Below are positions 1 through 6,026 of a stretch of DNA of 9,687 bases, piece by piece (the stretch's first letter is position 1; the number at the start of each line of letters is the position of its first letter). The DNA is from Collinsella sp. (GTDB lineage Bacteria; Actinomycetota; Coriobacteriia; Coriobacteriales; Coriobacteriaceae). The stretch lies in assembly GCA_022728415.1 (NCBI GenBank), contig JAIJJM010000052.1, positions 1-9,687 of the forward strand, written 5' to 3'. The notes under the pieces are model-generated. The model was not told the origin of the DNA. It worked only from the letters and a program-made list of their open reading frames with translations, and did not search any database. A program made the position numbers and the translations under genes.

Positions 1-467
1 CCCTTGCGCAGCGCGCCTCCCAGCATGACGACGTCGACCGACGGCATGCTCTCGTCGATAAAATCGGCAATGGTAATGTCGGCCGTGACAACGGTGATGC
101 CGTCGCGCTGGTCGAGGAGCCGGACAAACTCGAGAGCGGTGGTGCCCGAGTCAACGAGCAGCGTGTCGCCGTCATTGACGAGTTCCATGGCACTTTGGGC
201 GATAGCTTGCTTGGCGGCAACGTTAACGTTAATACGGCGATCCTGCGTGGAAACGGTCAAGCGCTTGTGGAGCGACACGGCGCCACCATGCGTGCGGCGC
301 AACTTGCCTGCTTCGGCGAGCGCGTCCAGATCGGCGCGAGCGGTGACGGAGGACACGCCAAAGGTCTGGGCGATTTCTGCTACTTGCACCGAGGCGTTGT
401 GCTCGAGCATTTCCATGATGGCGGCGCGACGTTCATCGGCAAATGCACGGTTTGTTACGGGGGCCAT
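1..467 (-). CDS. DeoR-family transcriptional regulator, C-terminus cut by window edge
   Basis: Reading the minus strand from the ATG at 467 gives 155 open codons to the window edge. Residues 12-64 form the typical DeoR N-terminal winged helix-turn-helix: an ERRAAIMEMLE helix, a VAEIAQTFGVSSVTARADL recognition region, then the conserved LRRTHGGAV wing. Residues 84 onward begin the sugar-phosphate sensor domain related to ribose-5-phosphate isomerase, with the effector-pocket signature DSGTT at 106-110 and the following VVTAD segment. Members are about 250 residues, so roughly 100 C-terminal residues lie outside. A GGAGC Shine-Dalgarno sits just upstream of the ATG. The gene is divergent from the ketose-bisphosphate aldolase at 803-1660, and such regulators commonly control adjacent galactitol, tagatose or N-acetylgalactosamine genes. 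Control of the aldolase is therefore inferred, supported by T-rich candidate operators in the spacer. Family assignment is secure; the effector is not known. Confidence 0.9.
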   Translation of the reverse strand, partial: MAPVTNRAFADERRAAIMEMLEHNASVQVAEIAQTFGVSSVTARADLDALAEAGKLRRTHGGAVSLHKRLTVSTQDRRINVNVAAKQAIAQSAMELVNDGDTLLVDSGTTALEFVRLLDQRDGITVVTADITIADFIDESMPSVDVVMLGGALRK

Positions 468-514
468 GGCTGCTCCATTCTTGACCGAAATTTGCAGGAA
501 TTGTGTTGAGTCTA

Positions 515-569
515 TTTTCGTTCATTTTCTTTTTTTGTAAGAAAACACCTTTCGATTACTTATCTTTTC
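515..569. promoter_or_regulatory. Candidate DeoR/AgaR-type operators in the divergent spacer
   Basis: Two similar T-rich words lie in direct orientation about 34 bases apart: TTTCGTTCATTTTCTTTT starting at 516 and TTTCGATTACTTATCTTTT starting at 550. Both begin TTTCG and end in TCTTTT. As I recall it, the published E. coli AgaR consensus is a run of TTTC-R-TTT units, and the first word fits it with a one-base deletion. The position, between a DeoR-family regulator and a GatY/KbaY-type aldolase, is what such an operator would need. No binding is demonstrated. The rest of the 468-802 spacer is AT-rich at its left half, and I could not assign a convincing -35/-10 pair to either gene. Confidence 0.35.
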
Positions 570-802
570 TATAAAAGAAAGACGCATAACACCCAAAATT
601 CAATATCGAACACGCCCGCTCGGCTCCAATTCCTTCCGTTTACTTTTCAAAAACGACTGTATTGACCTGCATGGGTTCAATATCTCGCACGTGCAAAGCC
701 GCGGAATTTCATACAATAAATACAGCAAAACACAAGGTAAAACGCCTTGTGAACAACTACGCCCGATGTCCAGATGCGGGCGAGGGAGAGGAGCAAACGC
801 TC

Positions 803-1660
803 ATGGCACTTGTCACCACCGAAAAGATGCTCAAGGACGCTCAGGCCGGCCACTACGCCGTCGGCGCGTTCAACGTCGAGAACCTCGAGTTTGTTATGGC
901 CGTTCTGGCCGCTGCCGAGGAGACCAAGTCCCCCGTCATCATGCAGACCACCCCGGGCACCATCAAGACCGCTGGCCTGGATTACTTCTACGGCATGGTC
1001 AAGGCTGCCGCCGAGCGCGCTTCCGTGCCCGTCGCCCTGCACCTCGACCACGGCGATGGCTATGACCGCTGCATGCAGGCCTTCCGCACGGGCTACACCT
1101 CCGTCATGATCGACGGCTCGCACGAGTCCTTCGAGGACAACATCGCCCTGACCAAGTCCGTCGCCGACGCTGGCCGCGCCATGGGCGTGCCCGTCGAGGC
1201 CGAGCTCGGCAAGGTTGGCGGCAAGGAGGACGACGGTCCCGCGGTTGAGGGCGAGAGCCCCTACACCGACCCCGCCGAGGCCAAGGAGTTCGTCGAGCGC
1301 ACCGGCTGCACCTCGCTGGCCATTGGCGTTGGCACCAGCCACGGCGTGTACACGAGCGATCCTCACATCGAGCAGTCCGTGGTCAAGGCTATCCGCGCCG
1401 CCGTCGACGTGCCGCTGGTTCTGCACGGCACCTCCGGTGTGCCCGATGAGCAGGTTGCCGAGGCTGTGAAGAACGGCATCTGCAAAGTTAACTACGCCAC
1501 CGAGCTGCGTCAGGCCTACACCAAGGGCTTCATGGCCTACATGGCCGAGAACCCTGCCTGCTTCGATCCCAAGAAGCCGGCAAAGGAGGGCATGCGTGAG
1601 ATCACCGAGCTGGTTAAGATCCGCATGACCAACCTCAACTCTGTGGGCAAAGCAGAGTAA
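803..1660 (+). CDS. Class II ketose-bisphosphate aldolase, GatY/KbaY (tagatose-1,6-bisphosphate) type
   Basis: This 285-residue cytoplasmic enzyme cleaves a ketose bisphosphate to dihydroxyacetone phosphate and glyceraldehyde 3-phosphate using a divalent metal. The catalytic Asp and first metal ligand are D82-H83 in LHLDHGDGYD; the other metal ligands are H180 (GVGTSHGVY) and H208 (VLHGTSG). From memory these numbers match E. coli GatY/KbaY exactly, and the length (about 284-286) also fits. AELGKVGGKEDD (133-144) and KVNYATELR near the C-terminus are family motifs. I chose the ATG at 803 because GGGAGAGGAG (784-793) precedes it by 9 bases; an in-frame start at 662 would add 47 residues without homology or a ribosome site. 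The divergent DeoR regulator favours a role in galactitol/tagatose/amino-sugar breakdown, but glycolytic fructose-bisphosphate aldolase belongs to the same fold family and cannot be excluded from sequence alone. No PTS or kinase genes are visible in the window. Confidence 0.93.
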   Translation: MALVTTEKMLKDAQAGHYAVGAFNVENLEFVMAVLAAAEETKSPVIMQTTPGTIKTAGLDYFYGMVKAAAERASVPVALHLDHGDGYDRCMQAFRTGYTSVMIDGSHESFEDNIALTKSVADAGRAMGVPVEAELGKVGGKEDDGPAVEGESPYTDPAEAKEFVERTGCTSLAIGVGTSHGVYTSDPHIEQSVVKAIRAAVDVPLVLHGTSGVPDEQVAEAVKNGICKVNYATELRQAYTKGFMAYMAENPACFDPKKPAKEGMREITELVKIRMTNLNSVGKAE

Positions 1661-1693
1661 CAGCAAGGGTACTCTGACTCTATATAGATCCCG

Positions 1694-1818
1694 GGGAGGG
1701 ATGAGGACTTAGTTCCCCAATCGTCCTCGGGCATGCAAAAAGCCTCGCTGCGCACTTCGTGCGGCGAGGCTTTTTGCCCCCTGCGGAAAGATTGGGGAAC
1801 TAAGCCCTCGTTCCTCCC
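1694..1818. repeat. 125-nt nested palindrome between convergent genes
   Basis: Arms 1694-1722 and 1790-1818 are inverted copies: 26 of 29 positions pair by Watson-Crick rules, two more as G-T wobble, and one mismatches. The innermost 15 bp (CTTAGTTCCCCAATC and its complement, 1708-1722 and 1790-1804) are perfect. The centre of symmetry coincides exactly with that of the terminator hairpin at 1735-1777, so the whole segment can fold as one long stem with internal loops. It lies between the 3' ends of the aldolase and the HAD phosphatase. It has no coding capacity that I recognise and no obvious target-site duplication. Confidence 0.8.
1735..1777. terminator. Bidirectional intrinsic terminator
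   Basis: The stem GCAAAAAGCCTCGC (1735-1748) pairs with GCGAGGCTTTTTGC (1764-1777). A two-base bulge (TG) separates it from a further CGCAC/GTGCG stem closed by a TTC loop. The A5 on one side and T5 on the other make it work in both directions, serving the aldolase from the left and the HAD phosphatase gene from the right. Confidence 0.85.
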
Positions 1819-1880
1819 AGGTTGACCTACTCGAGGTCGTCGCCCTTGTGGTGTTGGGCTGAAAGGGTGGGGCGCGGGGG

Positions 1881-2504
1881 TTACTTGGTTGTTAGGGTTA
1901 GCAGGTCGTTGGGGGTTTTGAGGTTGTGGGTGGCGTTTGGGATATCTTGGTGTGATCCCCATGCTGCTCGGGCAAAACTGACCCCTGCCGAAGTTGCGCA
2001 TTGTTCGTCGTAGACGGTGTCGCCAACGTAGACGACGTTGCCAGGATTCGCGCCCGTACGCCGGAGATATTCGAGCATGGGAGCGGGTGCGGGTTTATGT
2101 TCGGTTGTGTCTTCGACAAGGATGATGTGCTCAAAATACTTATCGAAGCCAAGGGGTGCAATTTCTTCTGCGTATTCGTCGCGCGCACGTGAGGAGACGA
2201 TGCCAAGTTTGCAGCCGTTGTCGGAGAGTGTTGCGATAACTTCGTGCAAGCCGGGAAACACGCTGATGGTGCTTTTAAAGCTGGCGGCAACTTGGCACCA
2301 GCGATCCAGCGTTGCCTGTGAGTAGATCCCAAGTTTCTCAAGGGCATCCTTGCCGGGTATGCCGAGGGCAAATTCAAGCTCGTGTCGGGGGAGCGTTTTG
2401 CCGGTTTCTTCTTGGATAATCTGGCCAAGCGATGACAGCACGCTTTCTTCTGTATCTGCCAATGTCCCATCAACGTCAAACACGATATAGTCAAAGTACT
2501 TCAT
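1881..2504 (-). CDS. HAD-superfamily phosphatase (phosphoglycolate phosphatase/PpaX-like)
   Basis: This 207-residue soluble protein has all four HAD motifs: motif I FDVDGT with nucleophile D10 and acid/base D12, motif II at S104-S105 (GIVSSR), motif III K137 (EHKPAP), and motif IV GDTVYD with D162 and D166. The inserted helical cap between residues 15 and 85 is of the small C1 type seen in phosphoglycolate phosphatases, beta-phosphoglucomutases and the pyrophosphatase PpaX. The substrate cannot be read from the sequence. I start at the second in-frame ATG (2504), because TAGGAG ends seven bases before it; starting at 2522 would add six residues and leave no ribosome site. It follows the AraC-type regulator gene on the same strand after 56 bases and could share its transcript. 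The G-rich sequence just past its stop codon is described separately. Confidence 0.88.
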   Translation of the reverse strand: MKYFDYIVFDVDGTLADTEESVLSSLGQIIQEETGKTLPRHELEFALGIPGKDALEKLGIYSQATLDRWCQVAASFKSTISVFPGLHEVIATLSDNGCKLGIVSSRARDEYAEEIAPLGFDKYFEHIILVEDTTEHKPAPAPMLEYLRRTGANPGNVVYVGDTVYDEQCATSAGVSFARAAWGSHQDIPNATHNLKTPNDLLTLTTK

Positions 2505-2560
2505 ATAGTAGCTCCTATCCATTGTTTGCCTGCAAGTTTGATGCAGTGACAGAAGAAGGG

Positions 2561-3499
2561 CTAGCGGGATTTCTGCCTGGTGCTATCGAGATTCTGCCTC
2601 GCTGCTCGATAGCTCGAAGGAGTGCACCCCATTTGTTCTTTAAATACCTGGCCAAGATGGCTTGCTGTTATAAATCCGCATTGGCGCGCGACTGTCTGTA
2701 CCGTTCGCGTGGTGTGTGCCAAAAGTTCGCAAGCACGGTTTATGCGGTATGCGCGTAGATATGCCGCCGGGGTCGTTCCTGCGCAAGCTTCGATAATGCG
2801 GTAACACTCTCTTTCGCTTACGCCGGCTGCAGATGCCATCTGGGGCACATCTATAGCGGCTGCATAGTTTGCGCGGATATAGTCCAGGATTGCCTTGAAC
2901 TGTACGTCGCGGTTGGTCATCCAAGAGGCGTTGTCGGAGGAAAAGAGCGGTTCGGCCTTGGCGTAAATCTGAATCCAGAGCTCTGACAAGCTATTCCGAA
3001 GCGCCATCTCGTTCTGCGGCCGTTGAAGGTCGTGGTTAAAGGAACTCTTTAGCAAATCGATAAAAGGCATATCGTCGGGGTTGGTGGGCGACCATTTGAG
3101 CACATCGACGCCTCGACATTGCAGCAAAGGATTGATATAGCGCTTTTGAAGGCGTCCCGCGGGATCGCCGAGCATCGACGGCTGAAAGATATGCAACATT
3201 TGAATGGCTGGTGCCGAATTGGGTGATTGCAGCGTGCTGTGCAAAACGCCGCCGTTGATAAAGCCGGCGGACCCTTCCTCAAAGCGTACGTGCTCATGAG
3301 CCGCGCGCGTTCGATAGTCAATCGCTCCCTGCTCCATGTAGAAAAGCTCAACTTCGGAATGCCAGTGCCAGGGGACGGAATTGCCCGGATAGCGAGCGAA
3401 TTCTGCGCGTTCGGCAATATAGGGCCAGTCTTCGGCGGTCTCGGGAAACGCTTCCTCGCGTCCTCCGCGGTGCAATTCTATGTGATCCATGTTTCGCAT
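2561..3499 (-). CDS. AraC-family transcriptional regulator with N-terminal cupin sensor
   Basis: The 312-residue protein has the usual two-part AraC layout. Residues about 34-110 form a cupin-like sensor barrel containing PWHWHSEVELFYMEQG (43-58), the metal/sugar-binding-type motif of this family. Residues about 197-302 are the DNA-binding domain with two helix-turn-helix units: DVPQMASAAGVSERECYRII and TVQTVARQCGFITASHLGQVF, followed by the conserved CTPSSYR end. The ligand and targets are unknown; the adjacent downstream HAD phosphatase is one possible target. No Shine-Dalgarno precedes the first ATG (3499); instead TATACT (3511-3506) ends six bases before it, which suggests a leaderless mRNA. 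An alternative start at 3490 would remove three residues. Confidence 0.9.
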   Translation of the reverse strand: MRNMDHIELHRGGREEAFPETAEDWPYIAERAEFARYPGNSVPWHWHSEVELFYMEQGAIDYRTRAAHEHVRFEEGSAGFINGGVLHSTLQSPNSAPAIQMLHIFQPSMLGDPAGRLQKRYINPLLQCRGVDVLKWSPTNPDDMPFIDLLKSSFNHDLQRPQNEMALRNSLSELWIQIYAKAEPLFSSDNASWMTNRDVQFKAILDYIRANYAAAIDVPQMASAAGVSERECYRIIEACAGTTPAAYLRAYRINRACELLAHTTRTVQTVARQCGFITASHLGQVFKEQMGCTPSSYRAARQNLDSTRQKSR

Positions 3500-3505
3500 G
3501 GCATC

Positions 3506-3511
3506 AGTATA
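3506..3511 (-). promoter_or_regulatory. Possible -10 box for a leaderless araC-type transcript
   Basis: On the minus strand TATACT ends six bases before the ATG at 3499. A -10 box at this distance would place the transcription start at or within a base or two of the start codon. I see no good -35 hexamer at 17 bases (AGCAAT is the nearest), so the promoter call is tentative. Confidence 0.35.
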
Positions 3512-3524
3512 AAGCGCGATGGGC

Positions 3525-3734
3525 TTAGATTGCTCTTGCCTGTTCGGGGAACGCCTTGTCTAGAGATGCTTGAAGCTTTTCGAACGATGCTCGCAAGTTG
3601 TGGCTCTGGTTGGTTGAGCGTTTGGCTTTTGTGGTGGGGGAGTCGAGGAGGCCGTTTCTCTGTGTCGGGGGGAAGGAGAAAAGGTTTGCATGATTTAGGG
3701 ATGGCTGCTGTGCTGCGTCATTGGAAGAATGCAT
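3525..3734 (-). CDS. Small hypothetical protein (69 codons), doubtful
   Basis: This is an open frame of 69 codons on the minus strand. AGGAGG (3750-3745) lies ten bases before its ATG, which is the main argument for translation. The predicted product is hydrophilic, rich in Ser, Asn and Gln, with a plausible amphipathic C-terminal helix (LRASFEKLQASLDKAF). It has no signal peptide or membrane segment, and I recognise no family. Immediately upstream in another frame is an open segment ending DIEEAA at the TAA two bases before this ATG, an arrangement like a coupled gene pair, but that segment has no credible start codon. The codon choice looks less GC-biased than in neighbouring genes. The region may be a decayed small operon such as a toxin-antitoxin pair, or simply non-coding. 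Confidence 0.3.
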   Translation of the reverse strand: MHSSNDAAQQPSLNHANLFSFPPTQRNGLLDSPTTKAKRSTNQSHNLRASFEKLQASLDKAFPEQARAI

Positions 3735-3987
3735 GCTTATGCGGCCTCCTCGATGTCCACCAAAAGATTGCGCTCGGGGTATGCTGCTAGGTCCCGTGCG
3801 CTGGCAGTATTATGCCGCGGCTGCTGCAAAGAAGCGCTAAAGAAAGGCTTAACCTGGTTTGGTGTTACGATGAAACTGCAGTTCAGAGGTATCGAATAAC
3901 ACTCTTGAAAGGTTTTGAGCTTAAGGACTTTCTAAGGTTTGTGACGTGAATATGGCGCGGACGTGCGGAGCGTGTGAATGCTCGCTG
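3735..3987. other. Spacer downstream of the Nudix-Vsr gene; possible gene remnant, no clear signals
   Basis: These 253 bases hold no full gene. One minus-strand frame is open from a stop near 3935 to the TAA at 3739-3737 and would encode about 65 residues ending in DLAAYPERNLLVDIEEAA, but it lacks an ATG or a good alternative start. I found no strong terminator after the Nudix-Vsr stop codon at 3988. Confidence 0.4.
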
Positions 3988-4977
3988 TTAGCGCTGCGGC
4001 TCTGCGGCGCGCACCTGCTCGATGACCTTTTCCATCGTGGCGTCGATGCGGTCTTTTTTGAGTTCGCATTCCCAGATGGTTATAGGCGTCCAGCCCATTT
4101 GAGTGAGTGCTGCCACGGCGGTGCGGTCGCGCTCGATGTTGCGACGGAACTTTGCCTCCCAAAACTCAACATTGCGCTTAGGCTGGCTTGGATTGCACTT
4201 AGGGCAGCGATGCCAAAAACAGCCGTTGACGAAGATGGCGATCTTGCGGCCGGGGAAGGCGATGTCGGGCTTGCCGGGAACCTTCCATTCCAAGCGATAG
4301 CCCGTAAGGCCCGCGGCGCGCAGACGCTGGCGAACGAGCAGCTCAGGCTTGGTGTTGGCGCGCTTGTTGCCCTTCATGGACTTTTTGATGGCGGCGCGAC
4401 GGCGAACCAGTTCGCGCTCGTCGGCGGACAGGTCCGAGGTGTCGATGCCGTCGAGCAAGCCGGGCTTGGTGCGCTTCTTGCTGCGGCGCTTAGGTGCGCG
4501 CTTGGGTTTGGCGGCAGGCTCGTCAGCCGTGGCGGTCCCGGCGTCGTTGTTGCTGCCGCTAACTTCAAGCCGGTCTTCCTTCAGCTCAATCAGGGCATCG
4601 ATAAGTCCCTTGTCGGCGGGCATCCATTCCACCGTGGCAAGCGAGGTGCGCGGAATCCAGCGGATATCGAGCTGCCGGTCATGCTTCTGGGGCTCATCGG
4701 ATTCATCGGCGAGCGAGCAGTAGTAGCACTCCATCGAGAGATGGAAATCGGGGTAGTCATACTCAACGGTGTAGAAATCGCGCAGGTTGGTGACTTTTAC
4801 CTGCAGCTCTTCCATGAGCTCGCGGCGCACGGCGTCTTCGGGTGTTTCGCCGCGCATGAGCTTGCCGCCTGGGAACTCCCAAAGTCCCTGCATGTCGCCG
4901 TAGCCGCGCTGCACGGCCAGTAGCTCGTCGGATCCTTCCTTGCGAATGATCCCAGCAGCAACATGAACAGTCTTCAA
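3988..4977 (-). CDS. Fusion protein: N-terminal Nudix (MutT-type) hydrolase and C-terminal Vsr-type mismatch endonuclease
   Basis: A single 329-codon frame joins two DNA-maintenance domains. Residues 3-135 are a Nudix hydrolase like MutT (8-oxo-dGTP clean-up): the box runs from G38 through E44, R52-E53-L54, E56 and E57, matching GX5EX7REUXEEXGU except that the last Gly is Gln (Q59). Residues about 140-195 are a low-complexity, Lys/Arg/Ala/Pro-rich linker. Residues about 198-320 resemble the very short patch repair endonuclease Vsr: the GKPDIAF segment with D238 (E. coli D51), NGCFWHRCPKC with C253, H256, C258 and C261 for catalysis and zinc, FWEAKFRRNIERDR (272-285), and the IWEC motif with C304. 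Vsr nicks next to T:G mismatches left by deaminated 5-methylcytosine and usually accompanies a Dcm-type methyltransferase; none is present here. The start is TTG at 4977 with AGAGAGG upstream; no in-frame ATG lies nearby. Each domain assignment is strong; the joint function is inferred. Confidence 0.88.
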   Translation of the reverse strand: MKTVHVAAGIIRKEGSDELLAVQRGYGDMQGLWEFPGGKLMRGETPEDAVRRELMEELQVKVTNLRDFYTVEYDYPDFHLSMECYYCSLADESDEPQKHDRQLDIRWIPRTSLATVEWMPADKGLIDALIELKEDRLEVSGSNNDAGTATADEPAAKPKRAPKRRSKKRTKPGLLDGIDTSDLSADERELVRRRAAIKKSMKGNKRANTKPELLVRQRLRAAGLTGYRLEWKVPGKPDIAFPGRKIAIFVNGCFWHRCPKCNPSQPKRNVEFWEAKFRRNIERDRTAVAALTQMGWTPITIWECELKKDRIDATMEKVIEQVRAAEPQR

Positions 4978-5009
4978 CAGGAGTCCTCTCTCAACATCAA
5001 CACGTAACA

Positions 5010-5136
5010 GGGTAGCTAATTTGGGACGGGGCTATTTTAGCTACCCCCATACGGCAGCTGATATTTGTCCCAACCCCAAATAGGTCGCCGGCAGTCAAAG
5101 GGTAGCTAAAATAGCCCCGTCCCAAATTAGCTACCC
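5010..5136. repeat. 127-nt element with perfect 37-bp inverted arms
   Basis: Arms 5010-5046 and 5100-5136 are perfect reverse complements over 37 bp. Each arm is itself bounded by GGGTAGCTAA and its complement TTAGCTACCC, so the 10-bp word occurs at 5010-5019, 5037-5046, 5100-5109 and 5127-5136 in alternating orientation. The 53-bp centre holds a small hairpin, TATTTG (5062-5067) with CAAATA (5077-5082). The element lies in the divergent spacer, 33 bases from the Nudix-Vsr start codon and about 100 bases from the ABC operon. It contains no ORF. A miniature mobile element, a paired operator or an RNA hairpin are all possible. Confidence 0.9.
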
Positions 5137-5139
5137 CTA

Positions 5140-5157
5140 CCTTACACAACGGTAAGG
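5140..5157. promoter_or_regulatory. Short inverted repeat upstream of the ABC operon
   Basis: CCTTAC (5140-5145) and GTAAGG (5152-5157) form a perfect 6-bp inverted repeat around a six-base spacer, about 85 bases upstream of the ABC operon start codon. It could be a small operator; there is no further evidence. Confidence 0.25.
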
Positions 5158-5192
5158 CAACCGTAAGCCATATCGATGGTAGCCGACTCGGC

Positions 5193-5230
5193 TTCTTGCG
5201 ACTATAGATGCCGTAGACTAATCGCAAGAA
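5193..5230 (+). promoter_or_regulatory. Inverted repeat at the ribosome-binding region of the ABC operon
   Basis: TTCTTGCGA (5193-5201) and TCGCAAGAA (5222-5230) are a perfect 9-bp inverted repeat around 20 bases. The right arm runs into the Shine-Dalgarno GAAAGGA (5228-5234) ahead of the ATG at 5241, so in RNA the stem could hide part of the ribosome site. In DNA it could be an operator. A weak -10-like TATAGA (5203-5208) lies in the loop, but I see no matching -35. Confidence 0.5.
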
Positions 5231-5240
5231 AGGACTCGGT

Positions 5241-6026
5241 ATGCAAACCACGCACATGGCGACCCCGGTACTGGAGGTCGCGAATCTCGAAAAAGTATAT
5301 GGAGCGCTGGGCAACGTGACCCGCGCGCTCAACGACGTCAGCTTTACCGTCAACCGCGGCGAATTTGTTGGCATCATGGGCGCCTCGGGCTCGGGCAAGT
5401 CGACGTTGCTCAACTGCGTCTCGACCATCGATAGCGCCACGAGCGGCACCATCCGCATCAACGGGCAGGACGTTACGTGCATGAAGCAGGCTAAGCTTTC
5501 GCAGTTCCGCCGCGAGGAGCTCGGCTTTATCTTCCAGGACTCCAACCTGCTCGATACGCTCACGGCACGCGAGAACATCGCCCTGCCGCTCACCATCGCC
5601 CGCACAAATTCGGCAGAGATCTCGACCCGCGTGCAGGACGTGGCCGCGCGTCTGTCCGTGAGCCAGGTGCTCGACAAATATCCCTACCAGATGTCCGGCG
5701 GCCAGCAGCAGCGCGTTGCCGCCTGTCGCGCGCTTGTCACCGACCCCACCATGATCATGGCCGACGAGCCCACCGGCGCCCTCGATTCCAAGAGCGCTCG
5801 CCTGCTGCTCGAGAGCTTGGAGGCCCTGAATCGCCGCCTGCGCGCCACCGTGCTCATGGTTACGCACGACAGTTTTGCCGCCAGCTACACGAGCCGTGTG
5901 CTGTTTATTCGTGACGGCAAGATCTTCACCGAGCTGCGCCGCGGCGACACCGACCGCCGAGAGTTCTTCGACCGCATTATGGAGGTCGTTGCCATGATGG
6001 GCGGTGAGGGCTCCGATGCTCTGTAA
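5241..6026 (+). CDS. ABC transporter ATP-binding protein, BceA/MacB-LolD type
   Basis: This 261-residue cytoplasmic ATPase powers the permease encoded next to it. All ABC motifs are present: Walker [10 protein letters not shown] (47-55), Q-loop Q99, signature MSGGQQQR (151-158, with Met in place of the usual Leu), Walker B MIMADEP (171-177) with catalytic E176, the D-loop ALD (180-182), and a switch His in VTHD. The length and the [20 protein letters not shown] opening are typical of the MacB/LolD/BceA group, whose members drive mechanotransmission or substrate removal rather than import. The ATG at 5241 follows GAAAGGA by six bases; a second ATG at 5256 is less well placed. The 3' end overlaps the permease start by 11 bases, indicating translational coupling. 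The substrate is unknown; antimicrobial peptide or cell-wall precursor detoxification is the usual role of such pairs. Confidence 0.93.
   Translation: MQTTHMATPVLEVANLEKVYGALGNVTRALNDVSFTVNRGEFVGIMGASGSGKSTLLNCVSTIDSATSGTIRINGQDVTCMKQAKLSQFRREELGFIFQDSNLLDTLTARENIALPLTIARTNSAEISTRVQDVAARLSVSQVLDKYPYQMSGGQQQRVAACRALVTDPTMIMADEPTGALDSKSARLLLESLEALNRRLRATVLMVTHDSFAASYTSRVLFIRDGKIFTELRRGDTDRREFFDRIMEVVAMMGGEGSDAL

Noticed and set aside
4..540. 178-codon plus-strand open frame at the left edge
   Set aside because: It is the antisense of the DeoR-family regulator, which has a clear helix-turn-helix.
662..802. 47-residue N-terminal extension of the aldolase from an upstream ATG
   Set aside because: There is no ribosome site at 662 and no homology, whereas the ATG at 803 has a strong one and gives the family's normal length and residue numbering.
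677..1666. 329-codon minus-strand open frame opposite the aldolase
   Set aside because: It is the antisense of a well-supported enzyme; the predicted protein is a Gly/Ala/His/Val-rich shadow with no motifs.
3946..4923. 325-codon plus-strand open frame
   Set aside because: It is the antisense of the Nudix-Vsr gene, whose motifs are unambiguous; the plus-strand product has no recognisable family.
5010..5136. CRISPR-like or insertion-sequence interpretation of the repeated GGGTAGCTAA words
   Set aside because: There is no regular repeat-spacer spacing, no cas gene, no transposase and no visible target-site duplication; only the palindromic structure is supported.
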